64,000 nucleotides of DNA, taken from NCBI GenBank assembly GCA_965248915.1, contig OZ252216.1, positions 372,001 to 436,000 of the forward strand, written 5' to 3'. This DNA is from CBDFLA01 sp965248915. Its GTDB lineage: Bacteria > Pseudomonadota > Alphaproteobacteria > M2410. Below the pieces are notes generated by a model that was given only the letters and a program-made list of their open reading frames with translations, had not been told where the DNA came from and ran no database searches. This document shows, piece after piece, positions 35,868 to 44,991 of the stretch. A program made the position numbers and the translations under genes. The first letter of the stretch is position 1, and the number at the start of each line of letters is the position of its first letter.

Positions 35868-37034
35868 ATGACAAACATTCCAACTCTCAACTATGGCCAC
35901 GGCGAAACCATCGATATGTTGCGCGACACGGTCGCGAGCTTTGCAGCCAACGAATTGGCGCCTCTTGCCGCCGAGATCGATGCGAAGAACGAGTTCCCCG
36001 CAGGCATGTGGAAGAAGTTGGGCGACTTGGGCCTCCTCGGAATTACAGCGCCGGAAGAATTTGGTGGCGCCAACATGGGGTATCTTGCGCACGTCGTGGT
36101 GATGGAAGAAATCTCCCGCGCTTCGGCCTCCGTCGGCTTGTCTTACGGCGCTCATTCAAACTTGTGCGTCAATCAACTGGTCCGCAATGCCAGTGCAGAG
36201 CAAAAAGCGAGGGTCTTGCCGAAGCTCATTTCTGGTGAAGCCGTCGGTGCATTGGCCATGTCTGAACCGGGTGCAGGCTCTGACGTTGTGTCCATGCGAT
36301 TGAAAGCAGAAAAGCGAAACGACCGATACGTTCTAAATGGCAATAAAATGTGGATCACCAACGGTCCAGATGCCGACTTCTTGGTGGTCTACGCCAAGAC
36401 TGACATGGACGCAGGCCCAAAAGGCATCACGGCTTTCTTGATCGAGAAGGATATGAAGGGTTTCTCAACCGCCCAAAAACTCGACAAGCTTGGCATGCGC
36501 GGCTCTAACACCTGTGAACTGGTGTTTGAAGATTGCGAAGTGCCTTACGAAAATATCATCGGTAACGAAGGCGAAGGTGTGCGCATCTTAATGAGCGGCC
36601 TCGACTATGAACGTGTCGTTCTCTCTGGTGGTCCATTGGGCATTATGTCCGCCTGCATGGACGCTGTCGTTCCGTATGTGCATGAGCGCAAACAGTTCGG
36701 CGAGCCCATCGGCACATTCCAGTTGATGCAAGGCAAGCTTGCCGACATGTATTCAACCTGGGGTGCGACCCGCTCATACGTCTATGCCGTCGCCGGGGCT
36801 TGCGATCGAGGCGAGACCACCCGCAAAGACGCAGCCGGATGCATTCTCTATTCAGCTGAAAAAGCGACCCAGATGGCACTTGAAGCCATCCAGACACTGG
36901 GTGGCAATGGTTACATAAATGAATACCCAACAGGTCGCTTGTTGCGCGACGCCAAACTCTATGAGATCGGCGCAGGCACCTCTGAAATCCGCCGCATGCT
37001 CATCGGCCGCGAACTCTTCAACGAGACGGGGTAG
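35868..37034 (+). CDS. isovaleryl-CoA dehydrogenase-like acyl-CoA dehydrogenase
   Basis: The protein is 388 residues from ATG 35868; the frame stays open upstream but there it is only a shadow of the preceding gene. Segments LSYGAHSNLCVNQLVRN, ALAMSEPGAGSDVVSMRLKAEK and WITNGPDADFLVVYAKT are close to those of isovaleryl-CoA dehydrogenases. LSGGPLGIMSACMDAVVPYVHERKQFG contains the region where these enzymes hold their catalytic Glu. It would act in leucine breakdown. The carboxylase and lyase genes that usually follow in a leucine operon are absent here, so the pathway context is incomplete. Confidence 0.9.
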   Translation: MTNIPTLNYGHGETIDMLRDTVASFAANELAPLAAEIDAKNEFPAGMWKKLGDLGLLGITAPEEFGGANMGYLAHVVVMEEISRASASVGLSYGAHSNLCVNQLVRNASAEQKARVLPKLISGEAVGALAMSEPGAGSDVVSMRLKAEKRNDRYVLNGNKMWITNGPDADFLVVYAKTDMDAGPKGITAFLIEKDMKGFSTAQKLDKLGMRGSNTCELVFEDCEVPYENIIGNEGEGVRILMSGLDYERVVLSGGPLGIMSACMDAVVPYVHERKQFGEPIGTFQLMQGKLADMYSTWGATRSYVYAVAGACDRGETTRKDAAGCILYSAEKATQMALEAIQTLGGNGYINEYPTGRLLRDAKLYEIGAGTSEIRRMLIGRELFNETG

Positions 37035-37037
37035 TCC

Positions 37038-38693
37038 TCACATCCCCCATTTGTTTGCCATGGCCAACACCGGCTCTTCGCGGGTGAAGATCTCAAGGAG
37101 GACGGGTCGTCCTTTTTGTGTTTCCTTGATCCCACGCTCCATGGCGCCGCGAATGTCATCTGCTTTGCGCACTTGCTCGGTGTAAGCGCCAAAGGCGGTC
37201 GCGATCCCGGCGTAGTCACCACTCACTTTGTTTGAGCCGTAATTCTCGACAGCATCAGGCATGTAGGCCCCGTATCCCGCCATGACCCCATTGTTGAGGA
37301 CCACACTCATGATCGGCAGGTTCATCCGAACCGTTGTCTCGAAATCCATGCCTGACATGCCAAAGCCCGTGTCGCCCAAGAAGTTGACACACAGATGGTC
37401 AGGACGCGCCAATTTAGCCCCCATTGCCATGCCTAGGCTTGAGCCCAAATGGGTCGACTTGCCCCAGGCCAGATAGCCGCGCGGGTGGGTTGCTTCAAAA
37501 AACGGGATGATTTGATCGCGCGGATTGCCCGCATCATGAGTAACCACCGTTTTGGATTTATCGAACAGTTGGTTCATCTCCCAGATCACACGGTAGGGAG
37601 AGATCGGCCCCTCATCATTGCAGGTAAGGCGCGGCATCCATTCTCTTAGGAAGGCGTGCTTGATCGCAGCGATCTCAGTGATGGTTTCCGTCGCTTCTTG
37701 TTTGCCATGTTGTCCAAGTTTTTCTTTCGCCGCCGCGATCAGCTGTTGCAGCACGAGTTTCGCATCACCAACTGCGCCGTACTCAATGGGGTAACATTTC
37801 CCAATGTCGTTCGGATCATTGGTGATTTGTCCCAACGTCTTGCTCTCAGGCATTTTGGCCGTAAAGTCATTGATCGTGAAGCTCGTGCCTATGCCGAGGA
37901 TAAAGTCGGCTTCTGATGCGAAGTGACCAACCGTGTCAGGAACCGTTCGTCCGCCAGTACCAAGCGCCAGTGGATGAGTTTCAGGGAAGGCGCTCTTGCC
38001 GAGTAGGGAAGTCATGACCGGCACCTGAACAAGTTCCGCGAAGATCTTTAGTTCGTCCCAAGCTTCGCCGTAGAGCACCCCGTGCCCAGCAACAATGATC
38101 GGTCGCTTGGCTCCGAGCAGGGCATCGAGTGTTTCCAACACATCCTTGTTGTCCGCCGCCGACTTTCGCCTCTTGGGCGATGAATAAGCCGGTTCGTCTT
38201 CAGGATAGGGTCCCCACAAGATTTCCTTCGCCGTCTCCAAAAGAACCGGTCCGCCCTTGCCATTCTTGAGCAAAGCGAACGCTCGTTCCATGTGTCGGCT
38301 GATCGTGAGAGGGTCGTTGATGGTCGCCGCCCACTTCGTAATGTCCCGATACGAACGCGCCGCATTGAAATGGGGTTCATAGCCTTGCTGCGCGCGAAAA
38401 TAGGCGCCAGGCAAGAGGAGGAGAGGTGTGTTGTCACCATAGGCCTGCGCAACTGCGGCAAAGGAGGCCTCGACCCCTGGTCCGTCTTGCACTGCGACCG
38501 CGCCGATCTTGTTGCCATTGTTCATCCGTGTGAAGGCATCCGCCATGTTGACAGCAACCCGCTCGGTACGCGGAATGACAGGGCGGATATGATGCGAAGC
38601 CGCCGAATTGAGAAGGCGATTCTCTGGGAAACCAGTGATGAACTCCACACCTTCTTGGGCGAGGATTTTGGCAATGACATCAGCACCGTTCAT
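37038..38693 (-). CDS. thiamine diphosphate-dependent enzyme (acetolactate synthase-like)
   Basis: The 551-residue protein has the three-domain ThDP fold. The conserved Glu is in PRTERVAVNMADAFTR near residue 43, the central domain has PIIVAGHGVLYGEA, and the C-terminal ThDP/Mg site is NFLGDTGFGMSGMDFET. The start has GGGAG 8 bp upstream. It belongs to the broad acetolactate synthase/benzoylformate decarboxylase group but lacks features that would fix the 2-oxoacid substrate. It is convergent with the isovaleryl-CoA dehydrogenase gene, the two stops being 3 bp apart, and divergent from an acyl-CoA synthetase gene. It may handle a 2-oxoacid from the same degradative route. Confidence 0.85.
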   Translation of the reverse strand: MNGADVIAKILAQEGVEFITGFPENRLLNSAASHHIRPVIPRTERVAVNMADAFTRMNNGNKIGAVAVQDGPGVEASFAAVAQAYGDNTPLLLLPGAYFRAQQGYEPHFNAARSYRDITKWAATINDPLTISRHMERAFALLKNGKGGPVLLETAKEILWGPYPEDEPAYSSPKRRKSAADNKDVLETLDALLGAKRPIIVAGHGVLYGEAWDELKIFAELVQVPVMTSLLGKSAFPETHPLALGTGGRTVPDTVGHFASEADFILGIGTSFTINDFTAKMPESKTLGQITNDPNDIGKCYPIEYGAVGDAKLVLQQLIAAAKEKLGQHGKQEATETITEIAAIKHAFLREWMPRLTCNDEGPISPYRVIWEMNQLFDKSKTVVTHDAGNPRDQIIPFFEATHPRGYLAWGKSTHLGSSLGMAMGAKLARPDHLCVNFLGDTGFGMSGMDFETTVRMNLPIMSVVLNNGVMAGYGAYMPDAVENYGSNKVSGDYAGIATAFGAYTEQVRKADDIRGAMERGIKETQKGRPVLLEIFTREEPVLAMANKWGM

Positions 38694-38894
38694 AGCGGAT
38701 CTCCCATTTTCTTTTCTTTAGGCTTGATTTGAAAGCTCAGCGGCCTTTGCGCGAACTATAGACCATCCGGCCAGCGGTACCAGCGGTCACGGCGTCTCTT
38801 GCCTTTTCAATGAGAAACCGGTTCTAATCCAATCAAAAGCTCTACCGCTCCACAAAGAGACGAGTCAGGTTAGGGAAGTGGGAGGAAGATTGAA

Positions 38895-40508
38895 ATGCCA
38901 CACAACTTTGGTGACATGTTGGATGCGGTCGCGCGAGTTTTGCCGCCGGACGCACCTGCAATCATTCACGGGCGGAGAACCATCACATGGCCAGAGTTTG
39001 ACAAGCGAACAAACAATTTGGCGCGTACCCTGTTGGCGCGTGGTGCCAAGACTGGCGACAAAATCGCCTTCTATATGAGAAATGGACCAGCTTACGTTGA
39101 AACGTTGGCGGCGTGTTTCAAAGCCCGTCTGACCCACGTCAATGTCAATTTCAGATATGAAAACGAAGAGCTGCACTACATTTTCGACAACTCAGATTGT
39201 GTCGCCATTGTCTACGATCAAGAATTTGCGCCACATGTCTCCGCCCTCAAGGCGGATCTCGATAAGGTAAAAATGTTCATCGAGGTCTCTGAAGAACCAT
39301 CAGTGAACAATGAGACGCTCTCTTATGAGGCGCTGGTTTCTGAAGGCGAGGGGACCCCTCTTGAAATTCAGCGATCTCCGGATGATCTCCTCTTTCTCTA
39401 TACGGGAGGCACAACCGGAATGCCGAAAGCGGTGATGTGGCCGCACGGCACCTTGCGCGCCATTCACCTTGACGCCCAACGGTTACTGGGTGACGTGCCA
39501 GAAACGATCGAAGAACTTGTCGAAGTACTGAAAGAGACACCGCCAGATGTACGCCAGTTGCCCGCCTGTCCCATGATGCACGGCACCGGTCTCTTTACGA
39601 CCATTCCCGTGATGTGTAGCGGAGGAGCGGTGGTGACTTTGCCACCAAGTCGCGGCTTTGATGCGCATGAGTTGTGGAAAACCGCCCATGAGCACAAAGT
39701 CACCGGCATGGCAATTGTGGGCGACGCATTTGCAAAGCCCATGTTGAGCGCCCTGAAAGAAAAATCCGCAAACTATGACCTTGGCTCGGTTCAAAACATT
39801 ACCTCTTCGGGCGTCATGTGGAGCCGAGAGGTCAAAGTAGGAATGTTGGAGTATTTACCGAATGCCGTGTTGGTCGATTCTTTCGGGGCCTCCGAGGCCG
39901 TCGGTTTTGGCGTGTCGATGATGGCCAAGGGCGTCGACATCGGCACCGCCAAATTCACCATTGGTGATGCCTGCAAAGTCTTCAATGAAGAAGACCGAGA
40001 GGTGGTGCCGGGGAGTGGGGAGCCAGGGTTTATTGCCCGCAAAGGACATATTCCGTTAGGGTATTTTGAAGACGAAGAAAAAACCGCGAGCACCTTTCGT
40101 ACCATCGATGGTGTGCGGTATTCCATTCCAGGCGATTGGTGCACAGTAGAAGAAGATGGAACCATCACACTTTTAGGTCGCGGCAGTGTGTGCATCAATT
40201 CCGGTGGGGAGAAGATTTATCCAGAAGAGATTGAGGAGGCGTTGAAGGGGCACGACGCCGTGCACGATGCGCTGGTGGTTGGCGTTCCGGATGAAAAATG
40301 GGGCCAGGCTGTCGTCGCCGTCGTGCAGTCTTCTGATCAAGACCCATCTGTCGATACATTGTGTGCCCATGTTCGATCACATCTGGCAGCTTACAAAGTC
40401 CCGAAGCAAGTCTTGTTCACAGATGATCTGATGCGGGCGCCAAATGGCAAGGCCGACTACAAAGCTGTTACAGCTTTCGCCAAAGAAATCCTTGGCATAG
40501 CAGAGTAG
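38895..40508 (+). CDS. acyl-CoA synthetase (AMP-forming)
   Basis: The 537-residue ANL-superfamily ligase has the P-loop LYTGGTTGMPKAVMWPHG near residue 170. The later motifs are SFGASEAVGFG, YSIPGDWCTVEEDGTI and GRGSVCINSGGEKIYPEEIEE. The last motif and RAPNGKADYK at the C-terminus hold the adenylation and thioesterification Lys/Asp residues. A strong GGAGGAAG site precedes ATG 38895. Family members of this length activate medium-chain, branched or aromatic acids to acyl-CoA. Its place next to acyl-CoA dehydrogenases suggests it starts a fatty or branched acid degradation route. Confidence 0.92.
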   Translation: MPHNFGDMLDAVARVLPPDAPAIIHGRRTITWPEFDKRTNNLARTLLARGAKTGDKIAFYMRNGPAYVETLAACFKARLTHVNVNFRYENEELHYIFDNSDCVAIVYDQEFAPHVSALKADLDKVKMFIEVSEEPSVNNETLSYEALVSEGEGTPLEIQRSPDDLLFLYTGGTTGMPKAVMWPHGTLRAIHLDAQRLLGDVPETIEELVEVLKETPPDVRQLPACPMMHGTGLFTTIPVMCSGGAVVTLPPSRGFDAHELWKTAHEHKVTGMAIVGDAFAKPMLSALKEKSANYDLGSVQNITSSGVMWSREVKVGMLEYLPNAVLVDSFGASEAVGFGVSMMAKGVDIGTAKFTIGDACKVFNEEDREVVPGSGEPGFIARKGHIPLGYFEDEEKTASTFRTIDGVRYSIPGDWCTVEEDGTITLLGRGSVCINSGGEKIYPEEIEEALKGHDAVHDALVVGVPDEKWGQAVVAVVQSSDQDPSVDTLCAHVRSHLAAYKVPKQVLFTDDLMRAPNGKADYKAVTAFAKEILGIAE

Positions 40509-40520
40509 AACTTGCGACGA

Positions 40521-40739
40521 TCAAGCCGGATTGCATTCCCAGAAATACCAATTTGGAAGCTTTGTGGCTGCGGATCTGCAGTCTGATTCACTGCGGTAAA
40601 TGCCAATCGCCTCCCAGTCGCAAGTCGTACACTTATTAACCCACAAACGGTAGGAGCCGGAATTTGCGGTGACCGCTGATGGCAAGAGGCTGACGCCGAG
40701 TAACGCCAAACCAAGGGCAGCGGTGATCGGTCTACGCAT
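40521..40739 (-). CDS. small secreted four-cysteine protein
   Basis: The 72-residue product has a clear signal peptide (MRRPITAALGLALLGVSLLP, cleavage probably near residue 25 after VTA). The mature part of about 47 residues has four Cys in the pattern CTTC, SDC and WEC, three Trp and one Tyr pair. It could form two disulfides or bind a metal. I do not recognise a family. It stands alone, convergent with the acyl-CoA synthetase gene. A perfect 7-7-7 inverted repeat overlaps its likely promoter, which argues for regulated expression of a real gene. Confidence 0.65.
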   Translation of the reverse strand: MRRPITAALGLALLGVSLLPSAVTANSGSYRLWVNKCTTCDWEAIGIYRSESDCRSAATKLPNWYFWECNPA

Positions 40740-40771
40740 CGTTTCACCTCATGAGTCAAAACAACAAAAGA

Positions 40772-40792
40772 GTGTATTCAAGGATAATACAC
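40772..40792. promoter_or_regulatory. inverted-repeat operator candidate upstream of the small secreted protein
   Basis: GTGTATT-CAAGGAT-AATACAC is a perfect 7-bp inverted repeat with a 7-bp spacer. On the minus strand it includes TATTAT, a possible -10 box about 45 bp before the ATG of the four-cysteine protein. The cognate regulator is unknown. Confidence 0.5.
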
Positions 40793-40837
40793 GATAAAAG
40801 GAGGCTTGTCTAGATTTGCTATTGTTACTTGGGTAAG

Positions 40838-40864
40838 AAAAAAGGCGGACCCTATGGATCCGCC
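40838..40864 (-). terminator. intrinsic terminator after the second nirS
   Basis: On the minus strand a GC stem (GGCGGA pairing with TCCGCC, extended by GG/CC across a bulge) is followed by six T residues. It lies about 30 bp after the nirS stop codon. Confidence 0.8.
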
Positions 40865-40892
40865 TCCTCCAAGCCTTTTAGGAAGACCCTGA

Positions 40893-42794
40893 TCAGTAAA
40901 TGTCTTTTCTCGTATTCAAAACGTTGAATTTGCCGGTTGGTGTGATCAAGCGAGGATCCCGAATAACAGTCTTCAAAGTCCGTGTCGCATCATCAACAAC
41001 CACAATGGCGGATTCTTCATCTTTGCCATTCCAGACAGAGAACCAAATCTCGGTGCCATCTTTGTTGTACTCGCCTTGCACAACCCGGCGAACACCTTCT
41101 GTGATACCCGACCATTCGCCGATCGGCAGAACTTCATAATCAGCCGTCAGGTCATTGAGATCAAAGACAGCCACCGATGAGGCAAGCTCCGCTTCCGGGT
41201 TTAGTGGTGTATCCACATAGAGATTTTTGGAAGCTGGGTGCGTCTTGATAAAGAGCGACCCGCCGCCTTGACCCTCCAATGTCTGTACGACCTTCCAGGC
41301 GTTGTCCGCGTGACCTTCTGGATCTGTACCGATCAGAGAGATCGTCTCATCGCCCAAGTGACTGGTGGCCCAAACAGGCCCGTGTGTCGGGTGCACAAAG
41401 TTTGCACCACGGCCTGGGTGAGGCTTAACACCTTGAGTGTCAATGAGGGCTGTCAACTTGCCTTCTTTCGTATCGACGACCGCAACTTTGTCACGTGCAT
41501 TCGCCGCCACCAAGAAGTAACGACCTGTTGAATCGAAGCCGCCGTCATGAAGGAAGCGTTCTGCTTCGATGTATGTGGTCTGAAGGTTCTTAATGTCTTC
41601 GTAGTTGACCAAAAGAATATGACCGGTTTCTTTCACATTGACCACGAACTCAGGCTTATAGTGTGACGCCACAATTGCAGCGACCCGCGGTTCTGGGTGG
41701 TATTCCTGGGTGTCGTAGACCATGCCCCGCGTTGAAACCACTTTCTTCGGTTCCAGCGTAGCGCCATCCATAATGACATATTGCGGCGGCCAATAAGCTC
41801 CTGCGATGGCGTAAGTGTCTTCAAAACCCTCGTATTTGGAGGTCTCGACCGAACGGGCTTCCATGCCGACCTTAATTTCGGCAACCGTCGTTGGTGTTTC
41901 CATATACAAGTCAATCAGATTGATTTTTGCATCGCGACCGATGGTGAAGAGATAGCGGCCAGAGGCCGACATGCGCGAAATGTGCACCGCGTATCCGCTC
42001 TCGAGGATCTTGACGATTTCTTTGGTTCCGCCATCGATGAGTGCAACTTGGCCAACGTCTCGAAGGGTGACTGAGAACAGATTGTCGAGATCCAGGTCAT
42101 TTTGTTGGGTGGCTGGACGTTGATCGACCGGAACGTGAATTGTCCAAGTCCCTTTGATTTCTTCCAACCCAAACTCAGGAGGCTGAGCCGGTTCGTTCAA
42201 GAGGTACTTAGTCATCAGGTCGATTTGAGCTTCGCTCAAGCCGCCTTCGACGCCCCAGTTGGGCATGCCCCCAGGGGAGCCATACGTAATGAAAGCATTG
42301 AGATAGTCGTATCCAAGCTCTTGCGTAATGTCCGTAGTCAGAGGTTTGCCGGTTGCGCCTTTGCGCAACACACCATGACAACCAGCACAACGTTCAAAGT
42401 AGATTTGGTTGGTTTCGTCAAACTCTGCTTGGGTAAGCGCGGGGACACCTGGTTTCGCGCCGGGCGCAACGGTCCCAGCAATGGCATCCATTTCAGGGGT
42501 GTATTGACCGCCGGGGCTTGTTTCGTGCTTGGCGAGTTCGGCGGCGTCCACTTCAACATCGGTTGCTGCTGAAGGAACCGCCGTTTGAGATACTTCAATC
42601 GCAGGTCCGTCATCGTCCGGTGCCACAGGGATCATGGCGACCTCGACAACTCCCCAAATGAGATAGAGGACCGTTGGTACCAAGACACCCAAGAAGAGCA
42701 AGAGGAATGGATTGTCGAGCAGTCGCTGCATTGCAGGTGGGCGTTCGCCTGTTCCGCCACTCGAAGGGTTATTGCCATTGTTCGAATCAGCCAC
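40893..42794 (-). CDS. nirS: membrane-anchored cytochrome cd1 nitrite reductase paralogue
   Basis: The protein is 633 residues from GTG 42794, chosen because AGGAG precedes it. Unlike normal NirS it has no signal peptide; a Ser/Gly/Asn-rich cytoplasmic tail of ~28 residues is followed by one membrane helix (residues 30-48, FLLLFLGVLVP...) and a ~40-residue acidic/Ala linker. The rest is a full NirS: heme c site CAGCH at 136-140, heme d1 His ligand near 271, and the catalytic His pair in EYHPEPR (366) and FLHDGG (416). NirS reduces nitrite to NO in the periplasm. It lies downstream of a secreted NirS copy in tandem. The two copies are alike from the KHETSPGGQYTPEM stretch to the C-terminus, so one arose by duplication and gained or lost the anchor. 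Confidence 0.93.
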   Translation of the reverse strand: MADSNNGNNPSSGGTGERPPAMQRLLDNPFLLLFLGVLVPTVLYLIWGVVEVAMIPVAPDDDGPAIEVSQTAVPSAATDVEVDAAELAKHETSPGGQYTPEMDAIAGTVAPGAKPGVPALTQAEFDETNQIYFERCAGCHGVLRKGATGKPLTTDITQELGYDYLNAFITYGSPGGMPNWGVEGGLSEAQIDLMTKYLLNEPAQPPEFGLEEIKGTWTIHVPVDQRPATQQNDLDLDNLFSVTLRDVGQVALIDGGTKEIVKILESGYAVHISRMSASGRYLFTIGRDAKINLIDLYMETPTTVAEIKVGMEARSVETSKYEGFEDTYAIAGAYWPPQYVIMDGATLEPKKVVSTRGMVYDTQEYHPEPRVAAIVASHYKPEFVVNVKETGHILLVNYEDIKNLQTTYIEAERFLHDGGFDSTGRYFLVAANARDKVAVVDTKEGKLTALIDTQGVKPHPGRGANFVHPTHGPVWATSHLGDETISLIGTDPEGHADNAWKVVQTLEGQGGGSLFIKTHPASKNLYVDTPLNPEAELASSVAVFDLNDLTADYEVLPIGEWSGITEGVRRVVQGEYNKDGTEIWFSVWNGKDEESAIVVVDDATRTLKTVIRDPRLITPTGKFNVLNTRKDIY

Positions 42795-42892
42795 CGCGAG
42801 TCTCCTATTATTGAGCGCATGTCGTTGGTTTCGCCTGGACAAGAGGCGCCATTTGTCGAGCGTGATTTAAGGCCAAGATTCGATATGCCTCC

Positions 42893-42906
42893 TTGACCGT
42901 CGTCAA
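42893..42906 (+). promoter_or_regulatory. Fnr/DNR-type box upstream of the anchored nirS
   Basis: TTGAC-CGTC-GTCAA fits TTGAY-N4-RTCAA at every fixed position. It ends about 100 bp upstream of the GTG start of the second nirS, between the two nirS genes, so this copy probably has its own anaerobic/NO-responsive promoter. Confidence 0.78.
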
Positions 42907-42961
42907 TTGTAAGTCCTCTGACGAACGGCCAAATTGCCGCATCAAATGATTGATTTCAAAG

Positions 42962-42989
42962 AAAAAAAGAGGCGGATCTAGGATCCGCC
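42962..42989 (-). terminator. intrinsic terminator after the first nirS
   Basis: GGCGGATC and GATCCGCC form a perfect 8-bp stem with a 3-base loop. On the minus strand it is followed by a run of T residues. It lies 25 bp after the nirS stop and shares its stem with the terminator of the second copy, another sign of tandem duplication. Confidence 0.85.
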
Positions 42990-43014
42990 CCCTTCTTGTA
43001 GCGAAAGCTGTCTC

Positions 43015-44775
43015 TTAGTAGATATCCTTCCGCGTGTTTAGCACGTTGAATTTGCCAGTTGGCGTGATCAATCGAGGATCGCGGATCACGGTCTTGAGCG
43101 TTCGTGTCGCGTCATCGACCACAACAATGGCTGATTCTTCTTCTTTGCCATTCCAGACGGAGAACCAGATTTCAGTTCCATCCTTGTTGTACTCGCCTTG
43201 AACGACCCGGCGGACACCTTCTGTGATACCGGACCATTCGCCGATCGGCAGCACTTCATATCCGGCTGATAAGTCTTCGAGATTGAAGACAGCCACGGAT
43301 GAGGCAAGTTCTGCTTCTGGGTTCAAAGGCGTATCCACATAAAGGTTCTTGGAGGCTGGGTGCGTCTTGATGAAGAGCGATCCACCACCTTGACCCTCGA
43401 GAGTTTCTACGACTTTCCAGGCATTGTCCGGATGTCCTTCTGGATCCGTGCCAATCAAGCTGATCGTTTCATCGCCCAAATGACTGGTCGACCAAACCGG
43501 CCCGTAAGTCGAGTGCACAAAGTTAGCACCTCGGCCTGGGTGTGGTTTGATGCCTTGGCTGTCGATCAGGGCGACTTGCTTACCTTCTTTGGTATCGATG
43601 ACGGCGACTCTGTCGCGTGCGTTAGCAGCTACCAAGAAGTAACGGCCGGTCGAATCGAAACCGCCATCATGCAAGAAGCGTTCGGCTTCAATAGAAGTCA
43701 CTTTCAAGTTTTGGATGTCTTCGTAGTTGACCAAGAGAACGCGGCCAGTTTCCTTAACATTGACGATGAATTCAGGCTTGTAGTGAGACGCCACAATCGA
43801 GGCCACCCGTGGTTCTGGGTGGTACTCTTGTGTGTCATAGGTCATGCCACGTGTTGAGACAACTTTGATCGGCTCTAGCGTGTCACCATCCATGATCACA
43901 TATTGTGGAGGCCAGTAAGACCCGCCAATTGCATAAAGGTCTTCGTATCCTTCGAACTTAGAGGTTTCTACGGAGCGCGCTTCCATGCCGATTTTAATCT
44001 CGGCAACGGTTGTGGGCTCTTTCATGTAGAGGTCGATCAGATTGATCTTAGCATCGCGACCAATAGTGAAAAGGTAGCGACCCGATGCCGACATACGAGA
44101 GATGTGCACGGCATATCCGCTCTCGATGATCTTTACGATTTCTTTCGTGCCACCGTCGATGAGAGCCACTTGGCCAACGTCACGAAGGGTCACAGAGAAT
44201 AGATTGTCGAGATCGAGATCATTCTTTTGTTCTTTAGGACGCTTGTTGACTGGCACGATGACGTTCCAAGTGCCTTTGATTTCGTCCAGGCCGAACTCTG
44301 GTGGTTGGGCCGGATCATTCAAGAGGTACTTTGTCATGAGGTCGATTTGAGCTTCGTTCAAGCCACCTTCAGCGCCCCAGTTTGGCATACCACCTGGTGA
44401 CCCATACGTGATAAATGCGTTGAGGTAGTCGTAACCGAGCTCTTGCGTGATGTCGGTGGTGAGAGGTTTACCCGTTGCGCCCTTGCGAAGCACACCGTGG
44501 CAACCAGCACAACGCTCAAAGTAGATCTGGTTCGTGTCCGCAAATTCAGCTTCTGTAAGGGCTGGTGCGCCGGGAATTTGACCCGGAGCCTCTGTACCAG
44601 GAATCACTTCCATTTCGGGGGTGTATTGACCGCCGGGGCTCGTCTCATGCTTTTTAAGATCTTCCGCTTCGGGGTCAGATGCTGCGAAACTTGTCGCGGT
44701 TAGGCTCAAAGACAGAGCGGTTACCGCCATGAGGTGTTTCGCGACCTTATGGATACCCGTTTTCATGGTTTTCAT
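43015..44775 (-). CDS. nirS: secreted cytochrome cd1 nitrite reductase
   Basis: The 586-residue protein has a signal peptide (MAVTALSLSLTATSFA, cleavage near residue 31). The heme c domain has CAGCH at 89-93. The eight-bladed d1 propeller carries the d1 His ligand near 224 and the two catalytic His in EYHPEPR (319) and FLHDGG (369). The C-terminus DPRLITPTGKFNVLNT is classic NirS. It reduces nitrite to NO in the periplasm, taking electrons from a c-type cytochrome or azurin. A perfect Fnr/DNR box lies 55 bp upstream in the shared region with nirI. The d1-heme synthesis genes (nirE, nirJ, nirF) are not in this window. Confidence 0.96.
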   Translation of the reverse strand: MKTMKTGIHKVAKHLMAVTALSLSLTATSFAASDPEAEDLKKHETSPGGQYTPEMEVIPGTEAPGQIPGAPALTEAEFADTNQIYFERCAGCHGVLRKGATGKPLTTDITQELGYDYLNAFITYGSPGGMPNWGAEGGLNEAQIDLMTKYLLNDPAQPPEFGLDEIKGTWNVIVPVNKRPKEQKNDLDLDNLFSVTLRDVGQVALIDGGTKEIVKIIESGYAVHISRMSASGRYLFTIGRDAKINLIDLYMKEPTTVAEIKIGMEARSVETSKFEGYEDLYAIGGSYWPPQYVIMDGDTLEPIKVVSTRGMTYDTQEYHPEPRVASIVASHYKPEFIVNVKETGRVLLVNYEDIQNLKVTSIEAERFLHDGGFDSTGRYFLVAANARDRVAVIDTKEGKQVALIDSQGIKPHPGRGANFVHSTYGPVWSTSHLGDETISLIGTDPEGHPDNAWKVVETLEGQGGGSLFIKTHPASKNLYVDTPLNPEAELASSVAVFNLEDLSAGYEVLPIGEWSGITEGVRRVVQGEYNKDGTEIWFSVWNGKEEESAIVVVDDATRTLKTVIRDPRLITPTGKFNVLNTRKDIY

Positions 44776-44829
44776 TTTCTCCGTTGGACTGCGTCACGCT
44801 GTAACTTATGCCTGCTCTATACCCACTCC

Positions 44830-44843
44830 TTGATTGTGGTCAA
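44830..44843. promoter_or_regulatory. Fnr/DNR-type box between divergent nirS and nirI
   Basis: TTGAT-TGTG-GTCAA is a perfect TTGAY-N4-RTCAA site in the 216-bp divergent region. It is 55 bp from the nirS start and about 150 bp from the nirI start, so it most likely drives nirS and may also serve nirI. Confidence 0.85.
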
Positions 44844-44991
44844 GAGACGGGCTTGGTTTTGTACGATTCGCGTGTGTATCTTTGTCGCAGGCCAAATCGC
44901 GGGGTTTACGCTGACTTGCTGTGCTACCTATGTTGCCGTGATCAGAGTGAAGAGGTGGGCGTCATTGTCGCCCTTGATCTCTGTGCAGAGG

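Noticed and set aside
44734..44991. Upstream extension of the nirI frame
   Set aside because: It overlaps the nirS start and the Fnr/DNR box and has no family similarity; ATG 44992 gives the normal NirI length.
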